From assembly GCF_018812025.1 (NCBI RefSeq), contig NC_063049.1, positions 5,889,013 through 5,953,012 of the forward strand: DNA of 64,000 bases, in the 5' to 3' direction. Source of the DNA: Megalobrama amblycephala (Eukaryota > Chordata > Actinopteri > Cypriniformes > Xenocyprididae). Position numbers and translations under genes: made by a program. The notes under the pieces are model-generated. The model did no database searches and was not told the DNA's origin. It saw only the letters and a program-made list of their open reading frames with translations. Below are positions 37,719 through 47,381 of this stretch, piece after piece (the stretch's first letter is position 1; each line of letters starts with the position of its first letter).

Positions 37719-37830
37719 CTTGATACTGTCCAAGCTCTTCAGTCCACAGGCTCTGAGTCCCATAATGCCTCTCATCATGAATAAACACCACACGTGAAGC
37801 TCCTGCATCATCTGCATTCTGTATCAGCTC
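37719..37830 (-). CDS. Sacsin-like protein, 112-bp exon (residues 42-79)
   Basis: Starts in phase 0 with ELIQNADDAGAS, the N box of the first GHKL ATPase domain; its Asn and Asp residues would contact Mg-ATP. It continues VVFIHDERHYGTQSLW and ends at QYQ plus one base before GTATTT. The acceptor is TATCAG at 37831. The following 8,984-bp intron carries the fold-back element at 36903-37688 only 30 nt from this donor. Confidence 0.92.
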
Positions 37831-37935
37831 CTGATACATTACAGGATAAATATTATCAACAGATACGATGAGATATAAGATGCATACCATTTGACAATGA
37901 TGCGATATTTAATATTTAATGCTTTTTTTGACTAC

Positions 37936-38023
37936 CTTCAATATTTGTCCCCCATCTGGGTACCTTCTCAAAATTTCTTTCAAGTAATCAATGAACGGTG
38001 GAGACGTCGCACCAAATTTATTT
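37936..38023 (-). CDS. Sacsin-like protein, 88-bp exon (residues 12-41)
   Basis: Encodes [18 protein letters not shown] and the following [11 protein letters not shown], the segment just before the N box in all sacsins. The acceptor is AATGCAG at 38024 and the donor GTAGTC at 37935. A 105-bp intron separates it from the N-box exon. It enters with one base completing a Lys codon. Confidence 0.9.
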
Positions 38024-38269
38024 CTGCATTGAACAATGGAAAGTTTATCACAAACTGTACAAAACACATACAGAGCAAATTCAAGGTTCACTGTGCAAGT
38101 AAAAAATCAGCTTAATAAGTTAATTGTTAGTATGCTTGAGATCATTTGTAAAACATAAACATGCTTTATCTGATGACTCAGTGTACTTTAACTTTCCACT
38201 CCACCATATTAGTTCTGGGCACAAGCATAAAACTGTCACAATGTGGCTGTAATGAGCGCATTATCTCTG

Positions 38270-38530
38270 AGGAGACAATAACCAAACAATAAACAGTCTG
38301 TAATAAATCCAAACAAAGAACACTTAGGAGTATCTACAGGAAATATAACAAAACCACAATATAACAATGATGATAACAGACAATTGAACTAGGGGGAAAA
38401 AAAGACTTAAATACATACAGGGATATTTAACGTAACCAGGAACATGTGAACTCAATCAAAAACCACAGAGACAAACTAACAAAGGGAACACAGTCAAACA
38501 GGAACATAAACTGAACATAATCATTACAAA
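38270..38530. repeat. Dispersed cyprinid-type repeat
   Basis: Similar in wording to 1970-2160 (for example GGAACATAAACTGAACATAA against CTGAACATAAACATGACAAA). Lies in the first intron of the sacsin-like gene model. No terminal structure found. Confidence 0.35.
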
Positions 38531-38556
38531 AACATGCAGTGAATAAAACCACATAC

Positions 38557-38591
38557 TTCTTTTTCTTCTTTTGCCTCGATGTTGAACTCAT
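38557..38591 (-). CDS. Sacsin-like protein, start exon (residues 1-12)
   Basis: The ATG at 38591 opens MSSTSRQKKKKK and meets a GTATGT donor at 38556; two leftover bases fit the phase of the next exon. In the same frame a TAA lies at 38603-38601, so this exon cannot be an extension of an upstream ubiquitin-like domain. The exon probably begins at 38610, after an acceptor ACCACACAG with a T-rich tract. The start is therefore well constrained, but only by sequence and phase, not by transcripts. Confidence 0.75.
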
Positions 38592-38600
38592 TGTGCTTCT

Positions 38601-38606
38601 TTACAT
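38601..38606 (-). promoter_or_regulatory. Start-stop upstream ORF (ATGTAA)
   Basis: ATG followed directly by TAA, 15 nt upstream of the predicted main ATG and in the same frame. Minimal start-stop elements of this type can stall ribosomes and reduce downstream initiation; whether this one is used is unknown. Confidence 0.5.
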
Positions 38607-39108
38607 TCTCCTGTGTGGTTAAAAATGAAAACTGTTTAAAAACAATTAACTTCCAAATTCTCAAAAGAAGCCTTTTTTGAACAGTTATTCCGTAGTAATT
38701 GTTATAATAATATTCTAAATGTAATCTTTTTTTTTTTCATACAAATTTAAGTAGCTAGTTAGCCTTGCTTTCTTGGGTCTCATGTGACCTAAAGCTAAAG
38801 TCTGCTCATAAGATTACATACAGCTGGAAGAATCTGCTAAATGTTAATCATTAAAAATAATAATTATAAAACAAAAGGGGGAAAAATTGCATTTTGTCCT
38901 TTATTTTGTACTGCCCTGAATAAGCTAAACAGCATAACAGATTTTTCCATACAGTCACAAGACAAATTTACACAACTGAACCAGTTCAAAACTTTACATA
39001 CTGCACACTTGAACCTTATACTGTGTGTTTTTACCTGGATGATCTTCCACTGTTTTCATGTTTTGTGATAGATGTTCAAGAGTCCTTGATTGATCATGAC
39101 TGTCCTGG

Positions 39109-39219
39109 GCTGTGTTTCCCAAAAGCATTGTAAGCCTAAGTTTATCTTAGAACCATTGCCACCAGTGGTCTCTACAATCAACTTAGGCGTAGTATGCTTT
39201 TGAGAAACGCATCTCTGAG
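39109..39219. mobile_element. Short fold-back MITE, relative of 24416-24529
   Basis: Left end GGGCTGTGTTTCCCAAAAGC pairs imperfectly with GCTTTTGAGAAACGCA at the right; inner TAAGCCTAAGT pairs with ACTTAGGCGTA. Confidence 0.65.
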
Positions 39220-39327
39220 CAGTTAAACTGCAGGACTCATACACAACTATTACAAAAGCTGCAAACATTCACTGATACTCAAGAAGGCTAATGTGTCACA
39301 GATACACATAGAGGCTACTTACTGCAG

Positions 39328-39472
39328 AGCCAATGGGTGGAGCTTGACGTCAAGCTCCCTCTCTCTCCCTCTCTGGACCTAATCAGTGGAGCTCGACCGT
39401 CCATCTTAAACTCCACCCCTTAGATTCACAGAGGTGGAGCTGGAAAAGGTCAAGCTCCACCCATTTGGCTCT
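39328..39472. repeat. Inverted repeat, about 145 bp
   Basis: GAGCCAATGGGTGGAGCTTGAC pairs with the right arm ending CAAGCTCCACCCATTTGGCTC, with one or two mismatches. Confidence 0.7.
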
Positions 39473-39697
39473 GAACCACTTGCATACACATTATTCAAAT
39501 CATATGTTAGATCTCTTCACCTTTGCCACAAGAACCTCTGGTGTCAATCAAAATTTTAAAATATTTGAAATTATTATTGTTTTCGAAAAAGGCACACTCG
39601 TTTTTCTCAGCAAAACCAGTGTAGTACAAATTTCTTTGGTAAATTAGCATACTTTAATTGATAAATTAAATTGATAAATACTTTAATTGACGAAAAT

Positions 39698-39978
39698 TGG
39701 GTCACACTTTAGATTAGGGTCCAATTCGCACTATTAACTAATTATTAACTATGACTTTTGCCTCAATAAACTCCTAATTACTGCTTATTAATAGTTAGTA
39801 AGGTAGTTGTTAAGTTTAGGTATTGGATTGGAAGGATTAAGGGATGTAGAATAAGTTCATGCAGAATAAGGCATTAATATTTGCTTTATAAGTACTAATA
39901 AACAGCCAATATCCTAATAATATGCAGCTAATAAGCAAATAATTAATAGTCAGAATTGGACCCTAAACTAAAGTGTTA
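39698..39978. mobile_element. Terminal-inverted-repeat MITE, about 280 bp
   Basis: Left end TCACACTTTAGATTAGGGTC and the right end GACCCTAAACTAAAGTGTTA are inverted partners. The interior is AT-rich and non-coding. Confidence 0.75.
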
Positions 39979-40369
39979 CCAAAAATGGTCATTTTAGTCT
40001 CTGATTAAGGTGCTTACAAGCTTGATAAATAATACATAATATTTTTATGCATGCACTTAAAGGTCTTAAAGAGCTTGAACCTCGACAACTGGTATTAAAT
40101 ACATTTTAAAGATCGTTTGAAAAGACATTTTTCCAAATAACAAAATAAGAACAATTGTGGACTTTATGCAAAAATCTTTTTATGTAAAATAGCTTATTCA
40201 TACTTGTGATAAATAAAAATATGAAAACAAAATGCCATTTTATAATCCCTTTTTTATTTTTTTGAAGAAAAATACATATATTCATTGTTGCGATATATGA
40301 TAGCCTATTACATTAGAGTATTATATCATATTAGTGACATTTCAAAAACCTGATGCGGTTATCTCCTAC

Positions 40370-40450
40370 CTTCAGTGGTCCTGATGCAGAGTGAAATCCA
40401 GCGATCAGAATGAGACTGATAAAGCCACTCAGCGCTTGCGGATTCTCTAG
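40370..40450 (-). promoter_or_regulatory. Candidate non-coding first exon of the sacsin-like gene
   Basis: On the minus strand a plausible 5' UTR sequence ends CCACTGAAG at 40370, followed by a strong donor GTAGGAG. It lies 1.76 kb upstream of the acceptor at 38611. The transcription start is not determined; the left limit is arbitrary. Support is the donor and position only. Confidence 0.35.
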
Positions 40451-40794
40451 GTTTCTATTCACTAGAAGCAGCCTGTTTAGCAAAAATGAAACTCACACTC
40501 CTCCTTCATTCATAATTCAGTGAATGAGTTAAAAAATAAACCAGTTTTCAATCAAAATGGCTCTATTTAACTAAACCCGACACTTGAATTTACTATTCAC
40601 AAACCAAAAAAAAAAGAAATACTTGAAAACAAAAGCATTACTTTGTATTTTGAATTCATCATATTTGAGGGGAAATCACACCTAGATAACTGAATAGAAA
40701 AGATCAGGAAAAAATAAGAACAAGGGCCGTATTCACAAAACATTTTAAGGGCTAAAAGTAGCTCCTAACTTGCCTTTAATTCCAAGCGGTTTTA

Positions 40795-41300
40795 TGTGCC
40801 ACTTGCCTTGCAACCACAGACCTTACATCGGTATGCCCATGCACACTGCTCCCTGAGGCCTGAGGTCGACACATCTGTTGTAACTACAGTGCGACCTGTC
40901 ACCAGTCCCAAGGGCACCCCTCGAATGAACATACCTGGGTTGTGCCATGGCCTCAGAGTGCTGACGCAGCTGTGTGTGACCAGAATGCGTATACGACCCG
41001 AGGTTCATGCCCTCCAAGGGCGTGCAGAAGGCTCAGATGGCAGACTGATGAAGCCGACGCCATAAGTCCCAGAAGTCTTTGAAATTCCCTCAGGAGAACA
41101 GACCGGCCCGGTCAATTAAATGGCCTCTATGCATTCTTGAGAAAGGCAGGCCGCATCGCCACCGAGTCGAAATACACACCCAGGGTGAACATGCTATTCT
41201 GCATATTCACACGCATCCCCAAGGACTCCAGATGGCAAAGCAGCGATTCCGTGTGACAGATAAGCACATCTCGTGAATGGGCCAAAATCAGCCTCTCTGA
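40795..41300 (-). pseudogene. DIRS pol remnant: RT end and RNase H
   Basis: On the minus strand from 41298 the frame reads LILAHSRDVLICHTESLL, then LGMRVNMQNSMFTLGVYFDS, the segment just after the active site of DIRS reverse transcriptases. It is followed by an RNase H-like part around 40980-40800 (TVVTTDVSTSGL, in a shifted frame). Stops and frameshifts are present. It continues the RT piece at 42656-43264, from which a LINE insertion separates it. Confidence 0.7.
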
Positions 41301-41308
41301 GAGGAGAA

Positions 41309-41342
41309 AGCGCTGTATCTACGCACTTTGAGATACAGCGCT
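41309..41342. repeat. Perfect 12-bp stem hairpin
   Basis: AGCGCTGTATCT, a 10-nt loop, then AGATACAGCGCT. Followed by tandem CTAAGCGTAC / CTAAGTACCT words to about 41400. Confidence 0.9.
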
Positions 41343-41399
41343 AAGCGTACCTAAGTACCTAAGCGTACCTAAGTACCTACTACCTTAGTACCTAAGCGA

Positions 41400-42655
41400 G
41401 CTCTTAATGCATTATAGTCCTTCACGTTTATTGCGATCTCAGAATTCAGGCCAGCTGATAATACCTAGAATATCAAAATCAACCGCAGGTGGTAGATCCT
41501 TCTCCTATTTGGCACCTAAACTGTGGAACAATCTTCCTAGCATTGTTCGGGATGCAGACACACTCTGTCAGTTTAAATCTAGACTAAAAACACATCTCCT
41601 TAACCTGGCATACACATAACACATTATAAATTTATATTTTCAAATCCGTTAAAGGATTATTAGGCTGCATAAATTAGTTCAGCCGGAACCGGGAACACTT
41701 CCTATAACACCAGATGTACTCGTTACATCAGAAAAAGAATGGCATCTACGCTAATATTAGTCTTTCTGTTTATCCCGAGGTTTACCGTAGTCAACCGGAT
41801 TCGGGCCGTATCCAGATGAGACCGAGGACCGGCGCCTTGATACGACCACAACGCAGCCCTGAAGTATCAGCAGAGATCGAGTCGACTAGATCATCCATTG
41901 TGAAGGCCTCATCGACACGACAGCCAGTGCCACAGTTTCCTCAAAATTATAATCACGATTATTAATTACATTTATTCTATCAAAAAGAGTAATGTAATTA
42001 TGGCTATTTTGCAAGTTCTTTACCAACCTACAATTCACCCAAAAGGCCTGTAGGTGGCACAACGACTTAATTTAACCAACTATGATAACTTCGTTAGATG
42101 GTAAATCAATACAAAACATGGTTTTGGTGAGCGCTTTGTAATATGTATTCACATTAGATTTTAAAGCAACAAAATTCGTTTGCAATAAGACAAACCAGAT
42201 TCAAATTACCCGGCAAATTTGTAAAGCAAAGAACAATCATTTCTAGCTGATCAACATTATGAAAACTGGTGAAACCTTTAGGAACTTCAAAAGATAAAAC
42301 AGCGAAACTCCTAATATTACTTCCAATATTTCCAAATTATGTTCATTTTCATAGAGTGGGCCAATATCGTGACGATTATTTAAAATCAATCGGGAGAAGC
42401 AGATATCGTTATCGTGATTAAAATACGATTAATCATGCAGCCCTAATTTAATTTAATTTGACTTGACATTTGATATTCAACAGTATTCTTGACATTTATT
42501 CAACAGTGCTTTTGATCTGCCTGCATTGACACTATTCTTTAAAAGGAAAATTCTATACCAATTATCAATGTAAAGCTGCTTTGACACAATCTGCATTGTA
42601 AAAAGCGCTATATAAATAAGGGTGACTTGACTTGACTTGACTTGACTTGACTTTG
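41400..42655 (+). mobile_element. 5'-truncated L2/CR1-like LINE 3' end
   Basis: 41407-41619 encodes the C-terminal tail of a LINE ORF2, with FSYLAPKLWNNLPS and FKSRLKTHL. A non-coding 3' UTR follows (TTAGTTCAGCCGGAACC, TTTACCGTAGTCAACCGGAT). It ends AAAAAGCGCTATATAAATAA plus a TGACT-type tail at 42627-42655. A hAT-like piece interrupts the 3' UTR. It inserted into the DIRS reverse transcriptase. Confidence 0.8.
41945..42445 (-). mobile_element. hAT-like fragment inside the LINE 3' UTR
   Basis: Ends at 42445 with GATTAATCATGCAGCCCTA, the complement of a TAGGGCTGCATGATTAATC terminus common in fish hAT elements. The left terminus is eroded. Confidence 0.5.
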
Positions 42656-43264
42656 AGATTGTGCAAGGGGCTAAGGCCAGCCCAAACGGGATCACTGAAT
42701 ACTGGTATGCTGTGCCCTCGAAAGCAAACCTCAGGAAGCGCTTGTGGTGTGTCGCTATCTGAACATGGAAGTACATGTCCTTCAAATCCACAGATGAGAA
42801 CCAGGATGGATTTGTGCCAGGATCTGCTTTAGAGACATCATCCTGAATGCGCGCTTGTGAAGCGCGCGGTTGATGGGTCTCAGGTCCAGGATCAGACTCC
42901 ATCTCCCATCTCATTTAGGTACTACAAAATACCAGCTGTACAATCGGCTGTACAACATGCGCTGTAACTCGCTCTGTGGGACTTGCTCTATCGCTCCCTT
43001 TGCGAGCAGGCTGTGAACCTCCTGTCTCAAAACAGAGGAATTTTGGGGTAGTGTTAGAGACGGAACCACGCCGTTGAAGTGGGGCGGTCTGCGCCTATAC
43101 TGAAGAGAATACCCATGTTGAATTATGTCCAGCAGCCAATGCGAATGGCTCTTCACGCATCTAGAAACTGACATAGCGGCGGAATCTCTCTGGTCGCTAT
43201 TGCCAGATCCAATGTTTGCAGACTGGCACTGTGCCCCAGTGAAGCAGGTCCACGCAGTCAACAC
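42656..43264 (-). pseudogene. DIRS pol remnant: N part of reverse transcriptase
   Basis: Minus-strand pieces 43264-42911 and 42914-42656 hold YRRRPPHFNGVVPSL, HSLLAKGAIEQVPQ, WFSSVDLKDMYFHVQI and FLRFAFEGTAYQYSVIPFG, the order seen in DIRS reverse transcriptases. A frameshift lies between the pieces near 42911. The frame ends at LALAPCTISK exactly where the LINE tail starts. The YxDD catalytic box that should follow is missing on both sides of the insertion. Confidence 0.75.
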
Positions 43265-44120
43265 AGTCCGACTCTTAAAGGGCAGCCTTAGCGTGGGCTA
43301 GGCCCAGGCAGGTAATGCAGTGCTCATCCAGGTCTGGCGGGTCAATGGGGCCTGTGCAGATTCTGCAGAATGTAGCCATCGGATGCTATGAAGGGTAGAT
43401 GTCTTCGACGATGGCAGCAGTGTGAAGGAGAAGATTTTGATGCAATTGTCACGCCACCACATGATATACTACTAGTAAGCCTGCCAGTATTTGCATGCGA
43501 TTTGCATACTTCCCTACAATTCGGCAGTTAATTTAACTAGTGTTATCCTATAAGATTTCAGGATTTTCAGAGAAGGAGAGGAGTTCCCATAGTGTCAGCT
43601 GACGCAATTTTGAAGTGACCGCTAGGTGAGTTGGCTGTGTATACTGTATGTCTCCTCTTGAGCTGATTAGATAGTGCTCCTCCTGAACTTTGTTTATAAA
43701 ACATAATTTGTCACTTGAATTCTGCAATCTCTCGAGATGCAGACATGTAAGAGGCTGACAATTAGCTGAACATAATTGTTTAATTAGTGACACTTAGACT
43801 TTTTACAATCTTCATTTGAATATGGCAACATTCTTATTTTAAAATCTTTATTTGAATATGGCAACATGATAACTCGTTCTACAATATTTCTATGATTAAA
43901 TCACTGAAAGAGACCCCTCCCCTATCAGCCAATCACTGTGTGCATAGTTAGTAAGTGTGCTGACATCATCCATAGCAACAAAGTCAACCCCATCCTTTCT
44001 CTTAGCTTAAGACTTCTCTCTGTTCCTTACTAAAAGTTTGTCTCAGCAGCTTTGTGAATAGGTTTTAAGAGGAAACTCTTACTTAAGAACTTTTTCTGCT
44101 ATTTAGGAGAACTCTTAGTG
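43265..44120. other. Probable DIRS flank, then AT-rich sequence
   Basis: 43265-43450 is GC-richer and may continue the DIRS element upstream of its reverse transcriptase. After that no structure was recognised until the right end of the enclosing element. Confidence 0.35.
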
Positions 44121-44337
44121 GTAAGATAAAATGTTTTGTGAATACGGGCCCTGGCCTATACTAGTTACACAAGGATTCTGAAAGCTTTTTAAAATGCTTG
44201 AATGAGATCCCTTTTTTAATGTATTATGATTTTCCTTATCAAAAAATACTGTAATAAACGCATCATGCTGTATATGGGTCAAAGACATTTAGAAGTCTGC
44301 ATTAATAGAAATTTACAAAAGTGATTTTATATATAGA

Positions 44338-44647
44338 AAGCACTGTCACTTTGCTTGCAGAAACAGACGAAGGCAGAAGAATATATATCAACACGACAAA
44401 CGATGGTGTTTTGGTGGCTGACGGCATCTGGGGAACAACCGATGTCGACGAGGCAGATGGATCCCTAGGTGCGAGCGATGGAGGCGGAGCCAGAGCACCC
44501 AAGGACTGGAGCGATGACAGTGTGACCGAGGACAGAGGCGTACCTGGCGGGAGGGAGGAACCTGCTGCAGCAGAAGGGGTGGAGGGTCGGCACGTAGTGA
44601 ACGGCCCAAAAGTCTGTGGCGAAAGCAGTGTGACCATTTTTGCTTGA
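44338..44647 (+). CDS. GC-rich open frame of unknown nature
   Basis: About 100 codons rich in Gly, Asp, Glu and Ala (for example TTDVDEADGSLGASDGGG), in an otherwise AT-rich area. A possible splice acceptor TTTGCTTGCAG lies at 44350-44360. The complementary strand is equally open (Pro/Ser-rich), so strand is uncertain. I recognise no family. It could be an exon of an unknown gene, a transposon piece, or chance from high GC. Confidence 0.2.
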
Positions 44648-45257
44648 ACATGTTAAACATATATAATCATTTCGGTAATACATTTTCATTTTAATTTTGT
44701 AGCTTACAAAGCGTTAAAATATATGTTAAAACTAGTGTAGGAAACGGCAAATGTAAATTATATTATTGAATTTGAATGATCATTTTAATCAACTTAAATA
44801 CAGAAATGCATTGCCATTTCACATATTGCTGTCAGACTCGGACAGAGACAGAGATGTTAGAACACAGATGTTTATTTACAGAGGCACGAACACAGGTGAT
44901 GATTTTACATATGACATTTCATATTGACTATTGCTACCCATATGCTTCCAAAGGAGTCGTCGTCCACATTGGAGATCAGACTCTTAGTGTTGGTGATGAG
45001 GATGCTTTTTAGGTACAGGTATAAATTGTGGTATTAAATTTCTCCTCAATTGTAACTTTGATATTAATAAAATCCCCATTAAGCTGTCAAACTTTCATAG
45101 GCAAGCTCTGTTATCCTGGTTGCTGGAGTACAAAAACAATTTTTCTCCCCATTTTATGGTTTCCAGGAGATACTGTGTCATCAATAAGATTCATTGTTTT
45201 AAAGTTTCATTTAAAATTATTCATTGTATTTACCCAGTGAATCAGCTTATAAAAAGA
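44648..45257. other. No gene recognised
   Basis: AT-rich sequence; nothing supported. Confidence 0.4.
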
Positions 45258-46069
45258 TTTAAAGGGTTCACCCAAAAATGATAATTATCCCATGATTTAC
45301 TCACCCTCAAGCCATCCTAGGTGTATATGACTATTTTCTTTCAGACAAACACAATATATTTTTATACATTTAAAAATATCCTGGCTCTTCCAAGGTTTAT
45401 AATGGTTGTGAATGAGGGGCCACTATTTGAAGTAAAAAAAATAATGCATTTTTTGTGGGAAAAATATCCATATTTAAAACTTTATAAATTCAAATAACTA
45501 GCTTCCGGCTGACAACTGCACGCAGAATGCACAAGTCAATTTGCGGCAGAAGAGTATCCTTTGACCTGATGCACAACGTAATGACAAACGCGGAGGCGCA
45601 GAGGAGAGAGCAAAACAAATAACTGGTCACAGATTATTAGTCTAAAACGATCAAGAGGAATTTTGATATAAGAGAAGAGGAGCTTAAATTTGTTGCCCAG
45701 CCCTATTGATTTGAACCACAAGAGACATCTAAGCTTACGATACTCCTACATCTTGCATCATACATCGCGTCAGAGGATTACTCTTGTCATGCAAGTCGAC
45801 TTGTGCAGTATGTGTACGGTCGTCCGCCAGAAGCTAGTTATTTGAATTTAAAAAGTTTTAAATATGGATATTTCTCTTAGAAAGTCATATCGCTTCGCTT
45901 CAGAAGGCCTTTATTAACCCCCTGGAGTGGTATGGATGATTTATTTATGGATGGATGAATTATTTTTGACTTCAAAACGTGCCCCCCGTTCACAACCATT
46001 ATAAACCTTGGAGGACTAAGGATATTTTTAAATATATCTCAGATTGTGTTTGTCTGAAAGAAGATCATA
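45258..46069. mobile_element. TTAA-type fold-back element, right arm cut by L1
   Basis: Starts TTTAAAGGGTTCACCC. Left-arm words CCAAGGTTTATAATGG, AATATCCATATTTAAAAC and GTCTGAAAGAAAATAG (as complement) recur inverted at 45855-46060. The right arm stops at about 46069, where L1-like sequence begins; its last 60-70 bp are not found beyond the L1. Confidence 0.7.
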
Positions 46070-46246
46070 TCTTCTGCTCAAGATGGCGACATGAGCGGTT
46101 GTGGTGTTTCGAGCTGAGACAGAGAATATGGGGTCCACTTTTTATAATAAGTTTTAACCAGTGTGGTTGCCAATTATTGTTAGCGATACATTTGTTAAGA
46201 CACTTTGGGAGACTTTTAACAACTGATTTGCGTCCGGATAATTGAG

Positions 46247-47084
46247 ATGGAGGACTCTGTGGAGATGGAGATTGAATTAGCGAAAGAAAAGCGGTGTTGT
46301 AAAGATCTTCACTCTTATGCCTGTAAAGTGGATGAAGGAGGTGCCTGTAACACCAACCCCAATACTCCAGAGAAACGCTTAGAAAGCTAAGAACGATGGA
46401 GAGAATGAACCGTCTTTGACCGAGATGCAAGAGAACATTATTCGCGTTCTGACGGCAAAAATCGACCAAAGAGCTGATCAAATTGATATGGCAGTCAAAC
46501 AAAACACTCTGCAAATTGAAGGACTTAAGAAGTCACTTGATAACTGTTATCAAGACATTGCTGATTTAAAAAAGGAAAGTGCATGTCTTAAAACACAGTG
46601 CGTGGAATCTCAAAATAAGATTCAAGAAATGGAACAAAAGCTGAATGATGCTGAGCGATATAACAGGCGATGGAACTTGCGTCTTTACGGAGTCCCTGAG
46701 AGAACAGAAGAAGACATTAAAGCTGTCGTGAAAGAAATATGTAGAGAGATCCTTCCAGAAGCTGAGTGCACACTTGTGGCAGGTTCCACCGATGTCGTCC
46801 ACAGGATTGGCAAACCTCCAGAGATGAAGAACAACGTCACGCCGCGACCAGTAATCATCAGGTTTCTTTCCCGGACAGCAAGAGACTTGGTGTGGAGATC
46901 TGCCAAAGCCAATGATTATCTGCAAAGAAAGCATCTTCACTTCAAAGAGGATCTGACTGCTGCAGACAAAGAAGCACGCTTTAAGTTATGGCCTCTTGTA
47001 GAAAAGGCACGCAAAGCGGGAAAGAGAGCGTACTTTGTAGGTAACAAGGCTTACATAGATAAGAAAGAGGTTCGAGTTACATAA
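46247..47084 (+). pseudogene. LINE ORF1 protein, one frameshift
   Basis: An ATG at 46247 opens MEDSVEMEIELAKEK. The frame shifts between about 46360 and 46388, after which the frame to 47084 is open. That part shows a coiled coil (heptads around QNTLQIEGLKKSLDN), an RRM-like core (WNLRLYGVPER, PVIIRFLSR) and a basic C-terminal domain. Family ORF1 proteins are nucleic-acid-binding trimers that package LINE RNA. Apart from the frameshift it is well preserved, suggesting a fairly recent insertion. Confidence 0.8.
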
Positions 47085-47381
47085 AGTTTGGTTAACTAGA
47101 ACATATATTGCTCTCAAGCAACTTTCTCTATTTTTGAGTAAGAAGTAGCTTATGTAGGCTATATTGGTAACAAGTTGTAGTTATGTTAAGAATGGTACCT
47201 TTACAGTCTATTTAAAAATGTGTTCATATGTAACTGTAGATATTTAATCTGCATTTACAGGCTGTTACATTTACATTGTATATTTCAGAGGATTATATAG
47301 AAGATATTTATGCAACAACAGCACCTTAAAGACCCTAATTTAAGAGTTTATTTTTTGTAAAAAGAGCAAGTGTAAGTTTTG

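Larger units (their letters stand above)
11172..40450 (-). other. Sacsin-like gene, full predicted span
   Basis: Gene model built by hand from homology and splice sites: candidate non-coding exon about 40450-40370, then coding exons 38591-38557, 38023-37936, 37830-37719, 28734-28588, 24287-22859, 22750-22662 and 22553-11662. All introns are GT-AG. Coding length is 12,792 nt, exactly 4,264 codons with the stop. Exon sizes 35, 88, 112, 147, 1429, 89 and 10892 keep phase throughout, which is strong internal support. The layout, with a giant last exon after a string of small ones, is that of vertebrate SACS. Confidence 0.85.
40724..44151. mobile_element. Terminal-inverted-repeat element carrying nested retroelements
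   Basis: GGGCCGTATTCACAAAACAT at the left and its complement at 44127-44151 are near-perfect over about 24 bp. The original left subterminal sequence ends near 40780, where DIRS-derived sequence begins. So the 3.4 kb between the ends is mostly later insertions. Confidence 0.75.

Noticed and set aside
40470..40500. Interferon-response element upstream of the sacsin-like gene
   Set aside because: Only a single AAATGAAAC-type half site is seen; the paired GAAA spacing is not met.
43900..44150. Separate MITE at the right end of the nest
   Set aside because: Its terminus is the inverted partner of 40724-40747, so it is the right arm of the enclosing element rather than an independent one.
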